The notes below the pieces were generated by a model that was given only the letters and a program-made list of their open reading frames with translations, was not told the origin of the DNA and did not search any database. Positions 1 through 6,616 of a DNA stretch of 7,662 bases are shown piece by piece. How positions within the stretch are numbered: position 1 is the first letter of the stretch; every line of letters starts with the position of its first letter. Source of the stretch: Bacteroidota bacterium. Its GTDB lineage: Bacteria; Bacteroidota; Rhodothermia; Rhodothermales; UBA10348. The DNA lies in the NCBI GenBank assembly GCA_004356385.1, contig SMXL01000045.1:1-7662 (forward strand), given 5' to 3'. Position numbers and translations under genes: made by a program.

Positions 1-1953
1 AATGTGATTTCCGCTGATGCGGAAAACGATGCGGACGTGCTTGCTGGGGTTGGCGCATCGGCTGCACTGCTCTTGGCGGGAGCACCGTTCGACGGTCCTA
101 TCGCGGAGGTTCGAATCGGACGTGTTGACGGTACGTTTATCGTTAACCCGACGATTCCAGAACTCGCGGAATCGGACTTCAACCTGATCGTGGCCGGAAA
201 ATCCGAAGCCATCGTTATGGTAGAAGGTGAGATGAATGAAGTCTCAGAAGAAGAAATGATCGAAGCGCTTGAAGTGGCCCACGACGCCATTCGCAAGCTC
301 TGTGAGGTTCAACACGCTCTCGTGGAAGACATGGGCGGAGCCAAATCCTTCGAATACACGACTCTTACTACACCAGACGCGCTGGTAGACAAAGTGCGGC
401 CCATGGTTGCTGACAAAATTGAAAAGCACATACGAGGGCCGTACACGAAGGAAACTTTTTACGGGGGTATTTCTGACCTCAAACGAGGAGTCCTTGACGA
501 ACTACTGGGCGTTGATGATCCAGAAAACGACAAGGTACGTGCATCAGAAACGGACGAGGGTTACACGAGTGGTGACATCAAATCTGCCGTAGGAATCGTT
601 GAGAAAGACGTATTGAGGAATATGATTCTGGCTGAAGGTCTACGGATCGATGGCCGTAATCTTACCGATATCCGTGAAATCTGGACAGACGTAAATTACC
701 TTCCGCGCGTTCACGGATCAGCCATTTTCACCCGAGGCGAAACGCAGGTTCTGGCTTCGGTTACGCTGGGGACCGGCCGCGACGTCCAAGCCGTTGATCA
801 GGTATTTGACGATAAAGACAAGCGATTTTACCTCCACTACAATTTCCCGCCATTCAGTGTCGGCGAAGCGAAATTCCTGAGAGGAACAAGCCGACGGGAA
901 GTGGGGCACGGAATGCTCGCAGAACGGGCGCTCATAAAGATGCTCCCGGCTGAAGAGGATTTCCCTTATACCATTAGAATCATCGCAGACGTGTTGGAAT
1001 CAAACGGTTCCTCGTCGATGGCGAGTGTCTGCTCCGGATCGATGGCATTGATGGACGCAGGTGTTCCTATAAAGAAACCCGTAGCTGGAATCGCGATGGG
1101 TTTAATCGAGCAGGATGGCAAGACGGCGATTCTGAGTGACATCCTGGGTACGGAAGATCACCTGGGTGACATGGACTTTAAAGTCGCCGGGACCAGAGAC
1201 GGTATCACCGCCTGTCAGATGGATATAAAGATTTCCGGCTTAACCAGTGAACTGCTCGGACAGGCCATGCAGCAGGCTCGCAAAGGGCGGATGCATATCC
1301 TGGACATTATGGATGAGGGTATCGACGCGGCTCGTCCGGACCTCTCACCCTATGCTCCGCGCCTTACGCAGATCACGATCGATACATCGTTCATCGGTGC
1401 CATCATTGGTCCTGGTGGGAAGATCATTCAAGGCATTCAGCGCGACACGAACACCACCGTCGAAATCACTGAAGAAGATGGCGTTGGTATCGTAACAGTT
1501 GCTGCAACGAACGGCGAAGATGCGGAAGCCGCTCTAGAGATCATCAGAGGGATTGTAACGGTTCCCGAAGAAGGCGAGGATTATGAGGGCACGGTGCGTA
1601 AAGTCGAAGGATTTGGTGCCATCATAGAAATCATGCCTGGAAAAGAGGGGCTCCTGCATGTATCCGAGCTCGACTACGGCTACGTGGAGAACGTAGACGA
1701 CTATATCCAGGTCGGCGACAAAGTGAAAGTGAAGCTGATCGAAGTTCGCGACGACGGCAAACTGCGTTTCAGTCGGAAACCATTCCTTGAGAAGCCCGAG
1801 GGGTACGAAGAGCGCCCTCCACGCGGTGACCGCCGCGGCGGTGGCGGACGTCGCGACGGACGAGGTCGTGGTGACGGTCGAGGAAGAAGTAACGGGAGCG
1901 GGAGAGATAATCGTGGTCGAGATCGTCGCGGTGGAGACGACCGGCGACGCTAG
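1..1953 (+). CDS. pnp: Polyribonucleotide nucleotidyltransferase (PNPase), 5' end cut by window edge
   Basis: PNPase degrades RNA 3' to 5' by phosphorolysis, releasing nucleoside diphosphates, in the cytoplasm and often in a degradosome. The frame is open at base 1, so the GTG at 4 is internal. Compared with E. coli PNPase, about 110 N-terminal residues are missing. Numbering from that GTG, residues 1-110 are the rest of the first RNase PH domain and about 118-175 the helical linker. About 205-440 form the second RNase PH domain, with the conserved SNGSSSMASVC stretch (333-343) and the EDHLGDMDF motif, whose D385 and D391 match E. coli metal-binding D486 and D492. A KH domain follows with GPGG (469-472), then an S1 domain (about 525-592) and an Arg/Gly-rich tail (605-649). 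The stop is TAG at 1951. All catalytic features look intact. Identification is secure; the true start lies outside the window. Confidence 0.98.
   Translation, partial: NVISADAENDADVLAGVGASAALLLAGAPFDGPIAEVRIGRVDGTFIVNPTIPELAESDFNLIVAGKSEAIVMVEGEMNEVSEEEMIEALEVAHDAIRKLCEVQHALVEDMGGAKSFEYTTLTTPDALVDKVRPMVADKIEKHIRGPYTKETFYGGISDLKRGVLDELLGVDDPENDKVRASETDEGYTSGDIKSAVGIVEKDVLRNMILAEGLRIDGRNLTDIREIWTDVNYLPRVHGSAIFTRGETQVLASVTLGTGRDVQAVDQVFDDKDKRFYLHYNFPPFSVGEAKFLRGTSRREVGHGMLAERALIKMLPAEEDFPYTIRIIADVLESNGSSSMASVCSGSMALMDAGVPIKKPVAGIAMGLIEQDGKTAILSDILGTEDHLGDMDFKVAGTRDGITACQMDIKISGLTSELLGQAMQQARKGRMHILDIMDEGIDAARPDLSPYAPRLTQITIDTSFIGAIIGPGGKIIQGIQRDTNTTVEITEEDGVGIVTVAATNGEDAEAALEIIRGIVTVPEEGEDYEGTVRKVEGFGAIIEIMPGKEGLLHVSELDYGYVENVDDYIQVGDKVKVKLIEVRDDGKLRFSRKPFLEKPEGYEERPPRGDRRGGGGRRDGRGRGDGRGRSNGSGRDNRGRDRRGGDDRRR
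1816..1950 (+). repeat. Low-complexity DNA coding the Arg/Gly-rich PNPase tail
   Basis: These 135 bases encode the last 45 residues of PNPase. They consist of irregular repeats of CGN and GGN codons, giving 17 arginines, 15 glycines and 7 aspartates. The repeats are degenerate rather than exact, so this is compositional low complexity, not a clean tandem array. Many PNPases end in disordered tails after the S1 domain; RG-rich tails commonly bind RNA or partner proteins. The low complexity also creates long spurious open frames on both strands here. Confidence 0.6.
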
Positions 1954-1996
1954 TTTCGCGACCGAGAACTCGCTAAAACAAAAAAGTATACTGATC

Positions 1997-2030
1997 CCGG
2001 GGGCGGAGACCATAAGGCCTTCGCCTCTGG
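1997..2030 (+). other. Intergenic RNA hairpin between pnp and the M16 peptidase gene
   Basis: CCGGGGGCGGAG (1997-2008) pairs with CTTCGCCTCTGG (2019-2030) without a gap: 12 consecutive pairs, nine Watson-Crick and three G-U, closing a 10-base loop ACCATAAGGC. The wobble pairs become A-C mismatches on the other strand, so the structure favours + strand RNA. An A-rich tract (1975-1985) precedes it, but the sequence after it, TGTATCTGTG, is not a T run, so it is not a canonical intrinsic terminator. It may be an inefficient terminator, a stabilising 3' end for pnp mRNA, a processing site, or a control element for the next gene. The pairing is read directly from the sequence; the function is unknown. 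Confidence 0.5.
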
Positions 2031-2055
2031 TGTATCTGTGCAGACTGGTCGAATT

Positions 2056-3318
2056 ATGACGATCTCAGATAATTCCCCAACGGGACAGTTTCAGAAAACG
2101 ACTCTACCCAATGGAGTTCGAATTCTATCGGAACACATTCCGTCGGTGCGCTCGATATCCATGGGCATTTGGATCGATGCAGGGAGCCGCGATGAGAAGG
2201 ACGAAGATGCTGGAATCTGCCATTTCATTGAACACATGGTGTTCAAAGGAACGGCAAACCGCCGCATGCATCAGATTGCGGAACGGATGGAGAGCGTCGG
2301 AGGCTATCTGAATGCGTTTACGACAAAGGAGTTTACGTGCTTCTACGCAAGAGCCTTGGATGAGCATCTCGAACGGGCTCTCGATACACTGAGCGATCTG
2401 ATTCTTTCTCCGTCATTTCCTGCGAAAGAGCTGGAAAAGGAGAAAGACGTCGTGATTGAAGAAATGCGGATGTACGAAGATTCGCCCGAAGACTTTGTAT
2501 TTGACCTGATGGAAAGTCAGCTTTACAAAGATCATCCGATGGGCAGACCCATAATTGGAAATGAGGCTACCGTACGATCATTTGATCGTGAGAGGCTTTC
2601 CAATTTTGTTGATACATATTTTTCGCCGGACCGTATAGTTGTGACGGTTGCAGGAAATGTCGATCACCATCGACTCGTTAAGCTGGTAGAGCAACGTTTC
2701 ATTCAGTCAGACCGCCTGTCAAACAGGGAACCGCGAGTTCCCATGAATGGATACACACCCGGATCGGTGGTATCCAGGAAACCCATCCAGCAGGCTCATC
2801 TAATCCTCGGCACACGGATATTCGGAGCGCACGACAGAAATCGAATTGCACTTTCGATTCTGAACACACTTCTTGGAGGTGGAATGTCCAGTGTCCTGAA
2901 CCAGAATATTCGCGAACGATACGGCTACTGTTACAGCATTTATTCGTTTGCCAACCTGCATTCCGACTCTGGAGAGTTTGGTATCTACATGGGAACAGAT
3001 TCTAAAAAAATCGAACGATCAAAAAAACTGATCTTTCGCGAATTGGCCAAAGTGGCCTCCAGCCGCATAAGTAACCGCAAGCTCAAGGCTGTTCGAAACC
3101 AGGTCAAAGGCTCTGTCATGCTGGGCCTGGAAAGCATGGACAGTCGGATGATGAGGCTTGGGAGGCAGGAGGTATATTACAAGAAATACTGGACCCTGGA
3201 CGATATACTCGAACAGGTAGATGCGGTGAGCGCCAGCGACTTACAAATTCTGGCTGAACAAATTTTCAAACCTGATCAGTTTTCGATTGTTGAGCTGATT
3301 CCTGAAAACCACCACTAA
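2056..3318 (+). CDS. M16 family zinc metallopeptidase (processing-protease type)
   Basis: This is a single-chain M16B-type peptidase of about 420 residues, related to mitochondrial processing peptidase beta and to the bacterial MlpA/YmxG group. Numbered from the ATG at 2056, the inverted zinc motif HFIEH lies at 56-60 (H56, E59, H60). The third zinc ligand is probably E136 in VVIEEMRMYEDSP, 76 residues after H60, the normal M16 spacing. The C-terminal half carries the conserved IRERYGYCYS segment (about 285-294) and has no second zinc motif, as expected. No signal peptide or membrane segment is seen, so it is probably cytoplasmic. An in-frame GTG at 2038 would add six residues, but it lies 7 bases after a stable hairpin and neither start has a clear Shine-Dalgarno, so I prefer the ATG. 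M16 genes also lie near pnp in Bacillus. Substrate unknown. Confidence 0.93.
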   Translation: MTISDNSPTGQFQKTTLPNGVRILSEHIPSVRSISMGIWIDAGSRDEKDEDAGICHFIEHMVFKGTANRRMHQIAERMESVGGYLNAFTTKEFTCFYARALDEHLERALDTLSDLILSPSFPAKELEKEKDVVIEEMRMYEDSPEDFVFDLMESQLYKDHPMGRPIIGNEATVRSFDRERLSNFVDTYFSPDRIVVTVAGNVDHHRLVKLVEQRFIQSDRLSNREPRVPMNGYTPGSVVSRKPIQQAHLILGTRIFGAHDRNRIALSILNTLLGGGMSSVLNQNIRERYGYCYSIYSFANLHSDSGEFGIYMGTDSKKIERSKKLIFRELAKVASSRISNRKLKAVRNQVKGSVMLGLESMDSRMMRLGRQEVYYKKYWTLDDILEQVDAVSASDLQILAEQIFKPDQFSIVELIPENHH

Positions 3319-3333
3319 CTTGCCTGCCATTTT

Positions 3334-4263
3334 ATGAAGAAAATAGTTGTAACTGGCGGAGCGGGTTTTATCGGATCCCACATAACCGATGCGCTTATTT
3401 CCGCGGGTCATTCGGTACATGTAGTGGATGATCTTTCAGGCGGAATCAGAGACAATATAAATTCTTCGGCTACGTTTCATGAGCTGGATATTCGATCCGA
3501 AGATGTTGCCCGCCTCTTTCAACAAGAAAAATTTGAGGTGCTGGTCCACCATGCAGCGCAGATGGATGTCCGCCGATCGGTCGCCGACCCCCGATACGAC
3601 TCGGATGTGAACATCGGGGGCCTGCTGAATCTAATGGAGGCGGGTAGAATGGCTGGCCTCCAGAAAGTTCTTTTTGCTTCGACAGGTGGCGCCATCTATG
3701 GAGAACCGGACTACGCCCCACAGGACGAAAACCACACGTTGCGTCCGCTCTCACCATACGGTATTGCAAAGTTTTGCTCGGAGAAATACCTCGAATATTA
3801 TCGCCACGCGTATGGGATCGAGTATGTCGCGCTTCGCTACGGGAACGTTTACGGGCCGCGACAAAATCCGCATGGAGAAGCTGGTGTCGTTGCCATTTTT
3901 TCAGAACGAATGCTATCCAATGAGCCCGTATATATAAACGGAACTGGGGAGCAGACGCGTGATTACGTCTACGTAGAGGATGTCGTTCAAGCCAATCTGT
4001 TGGCCATGGACCATTCCAATTCCGATATTTTTAACGTGGGTACGTCTGTCGAAACTAGCGTAAATGAGTTATTCTCTACGATCAGAGATGCTATTGATCC
4101 GTCAATCGTCGAAAATCGACGCGAAGGCCAACCTGGTGAGCAGAAGAGGAGCGTATTGTCGTATTCAAAAGCATCGGAAATACTCGGCTGGAAGCCATCA
4201 ATTGATATTGTGACCGGACTTCGGCGCACGGTCGACTGGTTCAGGAATCGAGAATCAGAATAA
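3334..4263 (+). CDS. NAD-dependent nucleotide-sugar epimerase/dehydratase, short GalE-like extended SDR
   Basis: This 309-residue extended short-chain dehydrogenase/reductase probably acts on a nucleotide sugar, most simply as a UDP-glucose or UDP-GlcNAc 4-epimerase feeding envelope polysaccharide. The N-terminal Rossmann motif is GGAGFIG (8-14), and the VDDL turn (31-34) suits NAD binding to the adenosine ribose. HHAAQ lies at 72-76. The catalytic hydroxyl is probably in STGGAIYG (116-123), and the YxxxK pair is Y142 and K146. RYGNVYGPRQ (168-177) and GTGEQTRDYVYVEDV (203-217) are typical of GalE-like enzymes. It is shorter than E. coli GalE (338 residues), like many uncharacterised members, so the substrate cannot be fixed. 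The gene starts 15 bases after the peptidase stop without an obvious Shine-Dalgarno and ends 30 bases before scpA. It has no clear functional link to its neighbours. Confidence 0.9.
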   Translation: MKKIVVTGGAGFIGSHITDALISAGHSVHVVDDLSGGIRDNINSSATFHELDIRSEDVARLFQQEKFEVLVHHAAQMDVRRSVADPRYDSDVNIGGLLNLMEAGRMAGLQKVLFASTGGAIYGEPDYAPQDENHTLRPLSPYGIAKFCSEKYLEYYRHAYGIEYVALRYGNVYGPRQNPHGEAGVVAIFSERMLSNEPVYINGTGEQTRDYVYVEDVVQANLLAMDHSNSDIFNVGTSVETSVNELFSTIRDAIDPSIVENRREGQPGEQKRSVLSYSKASEILGWKPSIDIVTGLRRTVDWFRNRESE

Positions 4264-4293
4264 CAACTGCATTCCGCCATATTAGAAAAGAAT

Positions 4294-5073
4294 ATGTATC
4301 GTATTCGTCTACAGCAATTTGAAGGGCCGCTGGACCTCCTTCTTTTTTTTATTCGCCGAGACGAACTCAATATCTATGACATTCCCATCGGAGACATCAC
4401 CGACGAGTTTCTCGAGTACGTGAAGCTTCTCAAAGATGTGGATCTCGATTCATCGGGTGAATTTTTGTACATGGCCTCGCTTCTGATCAACATCAAAGCG
4501 AGGATGCTACTTCCAGGACAGGAACTTGATGAGGCAGGCGAGCCGATTGATCCGCGCCTTGAGCTGGTCGATCGCCTCCTTGAGTATGTCCGATTCAAGG
4601 AAGCCACGGAGAGTCTCGAATCTAGGTGGGACGAAAGGTCCGGCCAGTTTACCAGGGGATTGGCATCTACCGATTTGGCCCTAGACCCGGAAACCAAGGA
4701 AGAACTTCTGGACGCGACGGTCTTCGACCTGGTTTCTGCCCTCAGGCGAATCCTTACAACGATAGAGGCTGACCAGCACGTTCATGAGGTCGACGCTGAG
4801 ACGTACACGGTCGAGGAACAGTGCGAGTATTTGCGCGCGGTCTTATTGATCCAGAGCAAGTCGTCCTTTGTTTCTCTCGTGACAGGGAAACCGAAAGTGT
4901 TCGTTATAACCGCGTTTTTGGCCATCCTTGAAATGGCCAAATCCGGTGAACTAAATATTTTCCTTCAGGGCGAACCCGATGATTTCTATGTGGAACTGAC
5001 TCAAGCTTCTTCAGAAAAACAGGAAGCGACTTCCTCCAGTATTAAGATGGACGAAACACAAACCGATGGATAG
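4294..5073 (+). CDS. scpA: Segregation and condensation protein A (kleisin subunit of SMC-ScpAB)
   Basis: ScpA is the kleisin that bridges the SMC dimer and, with ScpB, forms the bacterial condensin that organises and helps segregate the chromosome. The 259-residue product starts with the family hallmark FEGPLDLLLFFI (9-20). It continues through the helical N-terminal SMC-neck-binding region, including YMASLLINIKARMLLP (59-74). A variable acidic linker (about 75-170) follows. The C-terminal winged-helix region includes VITAFLAILEMAKSGELNI (204-222), which fits the SMC-head-binding end. A short polar tail (about 237-259) is probably disordered. The start is well set because the hallmark normally lies this close to the N-terminus. 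The Shine-Dalgarno is weak (purine-rich GAAAAGA). The stop overlaps the scpB start by 8 bases, suggesting coupled translation of the two subunits. No smc gene is in the window. Confidence 0.96.
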   Translation: MYRIRLQQFEGPLDLLLFFIRRDELNIYDIPIGDITDEFLEYVKLLKDVDLDSSGEFLYMASLLINIKARMLLPGQELDEAGEPIDPRLELVDRLLEYVRFKEATESLESRWDERSGQFTRGLASTDLALDPETKEELLDATVFDLVSALRRILTTIEADQHVHEVDAETYTVEEQCEYLRAVLLIQSKSSFVSLVTGKPKVFVITAFLAILEMAKSGELNIFLQGEPDDFYVELTQASSEKQEATSSSIKMDETQTDG

Positions 5074-5797
5074 CGAGAATCAAGAATTACCTGCACACCC
5101 GGATCTCTCTCACATAGAGGGCATAGGCCCGTCACTTCTGGACAAGGCCATTGAAGCCCTCGTGTTCGCAGCAGATGAACCGATCACTCGTGCGGTCATT
5201 GCCAGTATATACACAGAAGTTTGCGGGCACGAGCTTCCATCACCGGATGATATCGATGAATCCGTAGAACGGATCAATGATTACTACGAGGCTGCTGACA
5301 GGGCCTTTCGAATCCGAGAATGGGCAGGCGGATTGCGCATGGCCAGTGTGCCAGAAATGGCCCCTTACATTCAGATCCTCAAGAGCCAGGATCAGCGGAA
5401 ACGCATCACAAGATCACTCATGGAAACGGTTGCCATTCTAGCCTACCGACAACCTGTAGCAAAATCAGAGATTGAATCGGTAAGGGGCGTCAATTGTGAT
5501 TACGCGATTCGACGATTAATGGAGCATGGATTGATCGATGTGGTCGGTCGCGCGGAGAGTATCGGTCGGGCTTTGTTGTATGGCACGACAGACAGATTCC
5601 TCGAGCTTTTCGGACTCAATGCTGTTTCTGACCTACCCAATCTCCGAGAGATAGAAGAGATTCTGGCCGATCCCGCATTTCAAAAAGAACGCGCTAAACT
5701 ACTGATGACCTCAGGTCTCGATAGTCTTTCTTCGGAGGAATCCCTCGATACACTCGACGAGGACTCCATTGAAATCAAGGACGATGCCGAAATCTGA
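5066..5797 (+). CDS. scpB: Segregation and condensation protein B
   Basis: ScpB is the dimeric tandem winged-helix (kite) subunit that binds the central part of ScpA in the SMC complex. The first winged helix begins around KAIEALVFAADEPI (27-40). The second contains the strongly conserved LAYRQPVAKSEIESVRGV (125-142) and GRALLYGTTDRFLELFGL (167-184). Length, 243 residues, is within family range. About 27 residues precede the first winged helix, including IEGIGPSLLDK (17-27), which looks faintly like a helix-hairpin-helix; this may be chance. The C-terminus (about 220-243) is acidic and probably disordered. The ATG at 5066 lies inside the scpA end in another frame and has no separate Shine-Dalgarno, so translation is probably coupled to scpA. 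A later start would shorten only the unusual N-terminal part. Confidence 0.95.
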   Translation: MDSENQELPAHPDLSHIEGIGPSLLDKAIEALVFAADEPITRAVIASIYTEVCGHELPSPDDIDESVERINDYYEAADRAFRIREWAGGLRMASVPEMAPYIQILKSQDQRKRITRSLMETVAILAYRQPVAKSEIESVRGVNCDYAIRRLMEHGLIDVVGRAESIGRALLYGTTDRFLELFGLNAVSDLPNLREIEEILADPAFQKERAKLLMTSGLDSLSSEESLDTLDEDSIEIKDDAEI

Positions 5798-6608
5798 AAG
5801 GGGACATCGAAAAAGAGCTCGGAAGCGTCGCCCCACCCGAGGCAGACGAAATAGCGAGCGTTCAGATGCATCGCCAAAGGGTGATGAACGAATCCGCCTG
5901 AATCGGTTCATCGCAAGAGCAGGCATTTGCTCCAGGCGGGAAGCCGACGAGCTCATAACCCGAGGCGTCGTAACTGTCAATGAAAGTGTAATGCGTACAC
6001 TGGGTGTAACGGTTGGCGCATCTGATGAAGTATTTGTGCGCGGAAAGAGAATCATCCCGTCGAAATTCGAATATCTTCTCCTGAATAAGCCGTCTGATAT
6101 AATCACCACAGCGTCCGACGAAAAAGGGCGGAAGACGGTGATGGATCTGGTCTCAGCAGAACGCCTCCAGGATATCGGACTCTTTCCAGTTGGCCGATTG
6201 GATCGACATACGACCGGAATCCTGCTTATCACGAACGACGGGATGCTCGCCCACCGCCTTACGCATCCCAAGTTCGAAGTGAATAAAATGTATCGCGTCC
6301 GGTCTCAATCGCCTCTATCAGAAGAGCAGCTGAATACGCTGCGAGCAGGAGTTGAACTCGAAGATGGACCGGCCACGGTCGACCGGATCGAAGTACTGCC
6401 GGGAGAAGATGGGAGAGAAGTTGGAATCTCCATCCACGAAGGGCGGAATAGGCAAATACGTCGGATGTTTGAAAAAATTGGACACCAGGTCGACAAGCTC
6501 GAGAGAGTTAAATACGCGGGGTTGACAACAAATGGGGTCCGAAGGGGTAAATGGAGGATACTTACGGAACGAGAAGTATTAAAATTGTATAGAACTGTAA
6601 AACTGTAA
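5784..6608 (+). CDS. rluB: 23S rRNA pseudouridine synthase, RluB/RsuA family
   Basis: The product isomerises a specific uridine in rRNA to pseudouridine; its neighbourhood and sequence suggest the RluB-type large-subunit enzyme. Numbered from the ATG at 5784 (274 residues), it has a very basic N-terminus (about 1-30), then an S4 RNA-binding domain (about 35-85, RLNRFIARAGICSRREADEL). The catalytic domain follows, with LLLNKP (98-103) and the GRLDRHTTG motif, whose D140 is the catalytic aspartate. EGRNRQIRRMFEKIGH (219-234) is typical of the RsuA/RluB/E/F group. An in-frame TTG at 5769 would add five residues; I prefer the ATG, although the upstream AAGGA is very close to it. The gene overlaps the scpB end by 14 bases (29 with TTG), implying coupled translation. 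Family assignment is firm; RluB rather than RluE, RluF or RsuA is inferred. Confidence 0.93.
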   Translation: MPKSERGHRKRARKRRPTRGRRNSERSDASPKGDERIRLNRFIARAGICSRREADELITRGVVTVNESVMRTLGVTVGASDEVFVRGKRIIPSKFEYLLLNKPSDIITTASDEKGRKTVMDLVSAERLQDIGLFPVGRLDRHTTGILLITNDGMLAHRLTHPKFEVNKMYRVRSQSPLSEEQLNTLRAGVELEDGPATVDRIEVLPGEDGREVGISIHEGRNRQIRRMFEKIGHQVDKLERVKYAGLTTNGVRRGKWRILTEREVLKLYRTVKL

Positions 6609-6616
6609 CAGGATTG

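Noticed and set aside
1987..1992. TATACT as a possible -10 promoter element in the pnp/M16 gap
   Set aside because: It matches five of six bases of TATAAT, but no acceptable -35 lies 16-18 bases upstream, and such hexamers are common by chance. Transcript start mapping would decide.
1534..2013. A 159-codon open frame on the minus strand over the pnp 3' end and the following gap
   Set aside because: It lies antisense to the conserved KH/S1 coding region and the repetitive tail; its product is low complexity (Val/Thr/Ser/Ala runs) and matches no family I recognise. It is explained by the CGN/GGN codon bias opposite.
1975..2040. Intrinsic (rho-independent) terminator after pnp
   Set aside because: An A-rich tract and a good stem are present, but the following bases (TGTATCTGTG) are not a T run, so I list the structure only as a hairpin of unknown role.
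1787..2059. A 90-codon + strand frame overlapping the PNPase tail and the gap
   Set aside because: Its product is a frame-shifted reading of the RG repeats (Val/Glu/Thr runs) with no recognisable domain, so it is a shadow rather than a gene.
5711..6271. A 186-codon minus-strand open frame opposite scpB and rluB
   Set aside because: It is antisense to clearly conserved catalytic coding sequence and its product is Arg/Ser-rich with no family resemblance; typical of a shadow frame.
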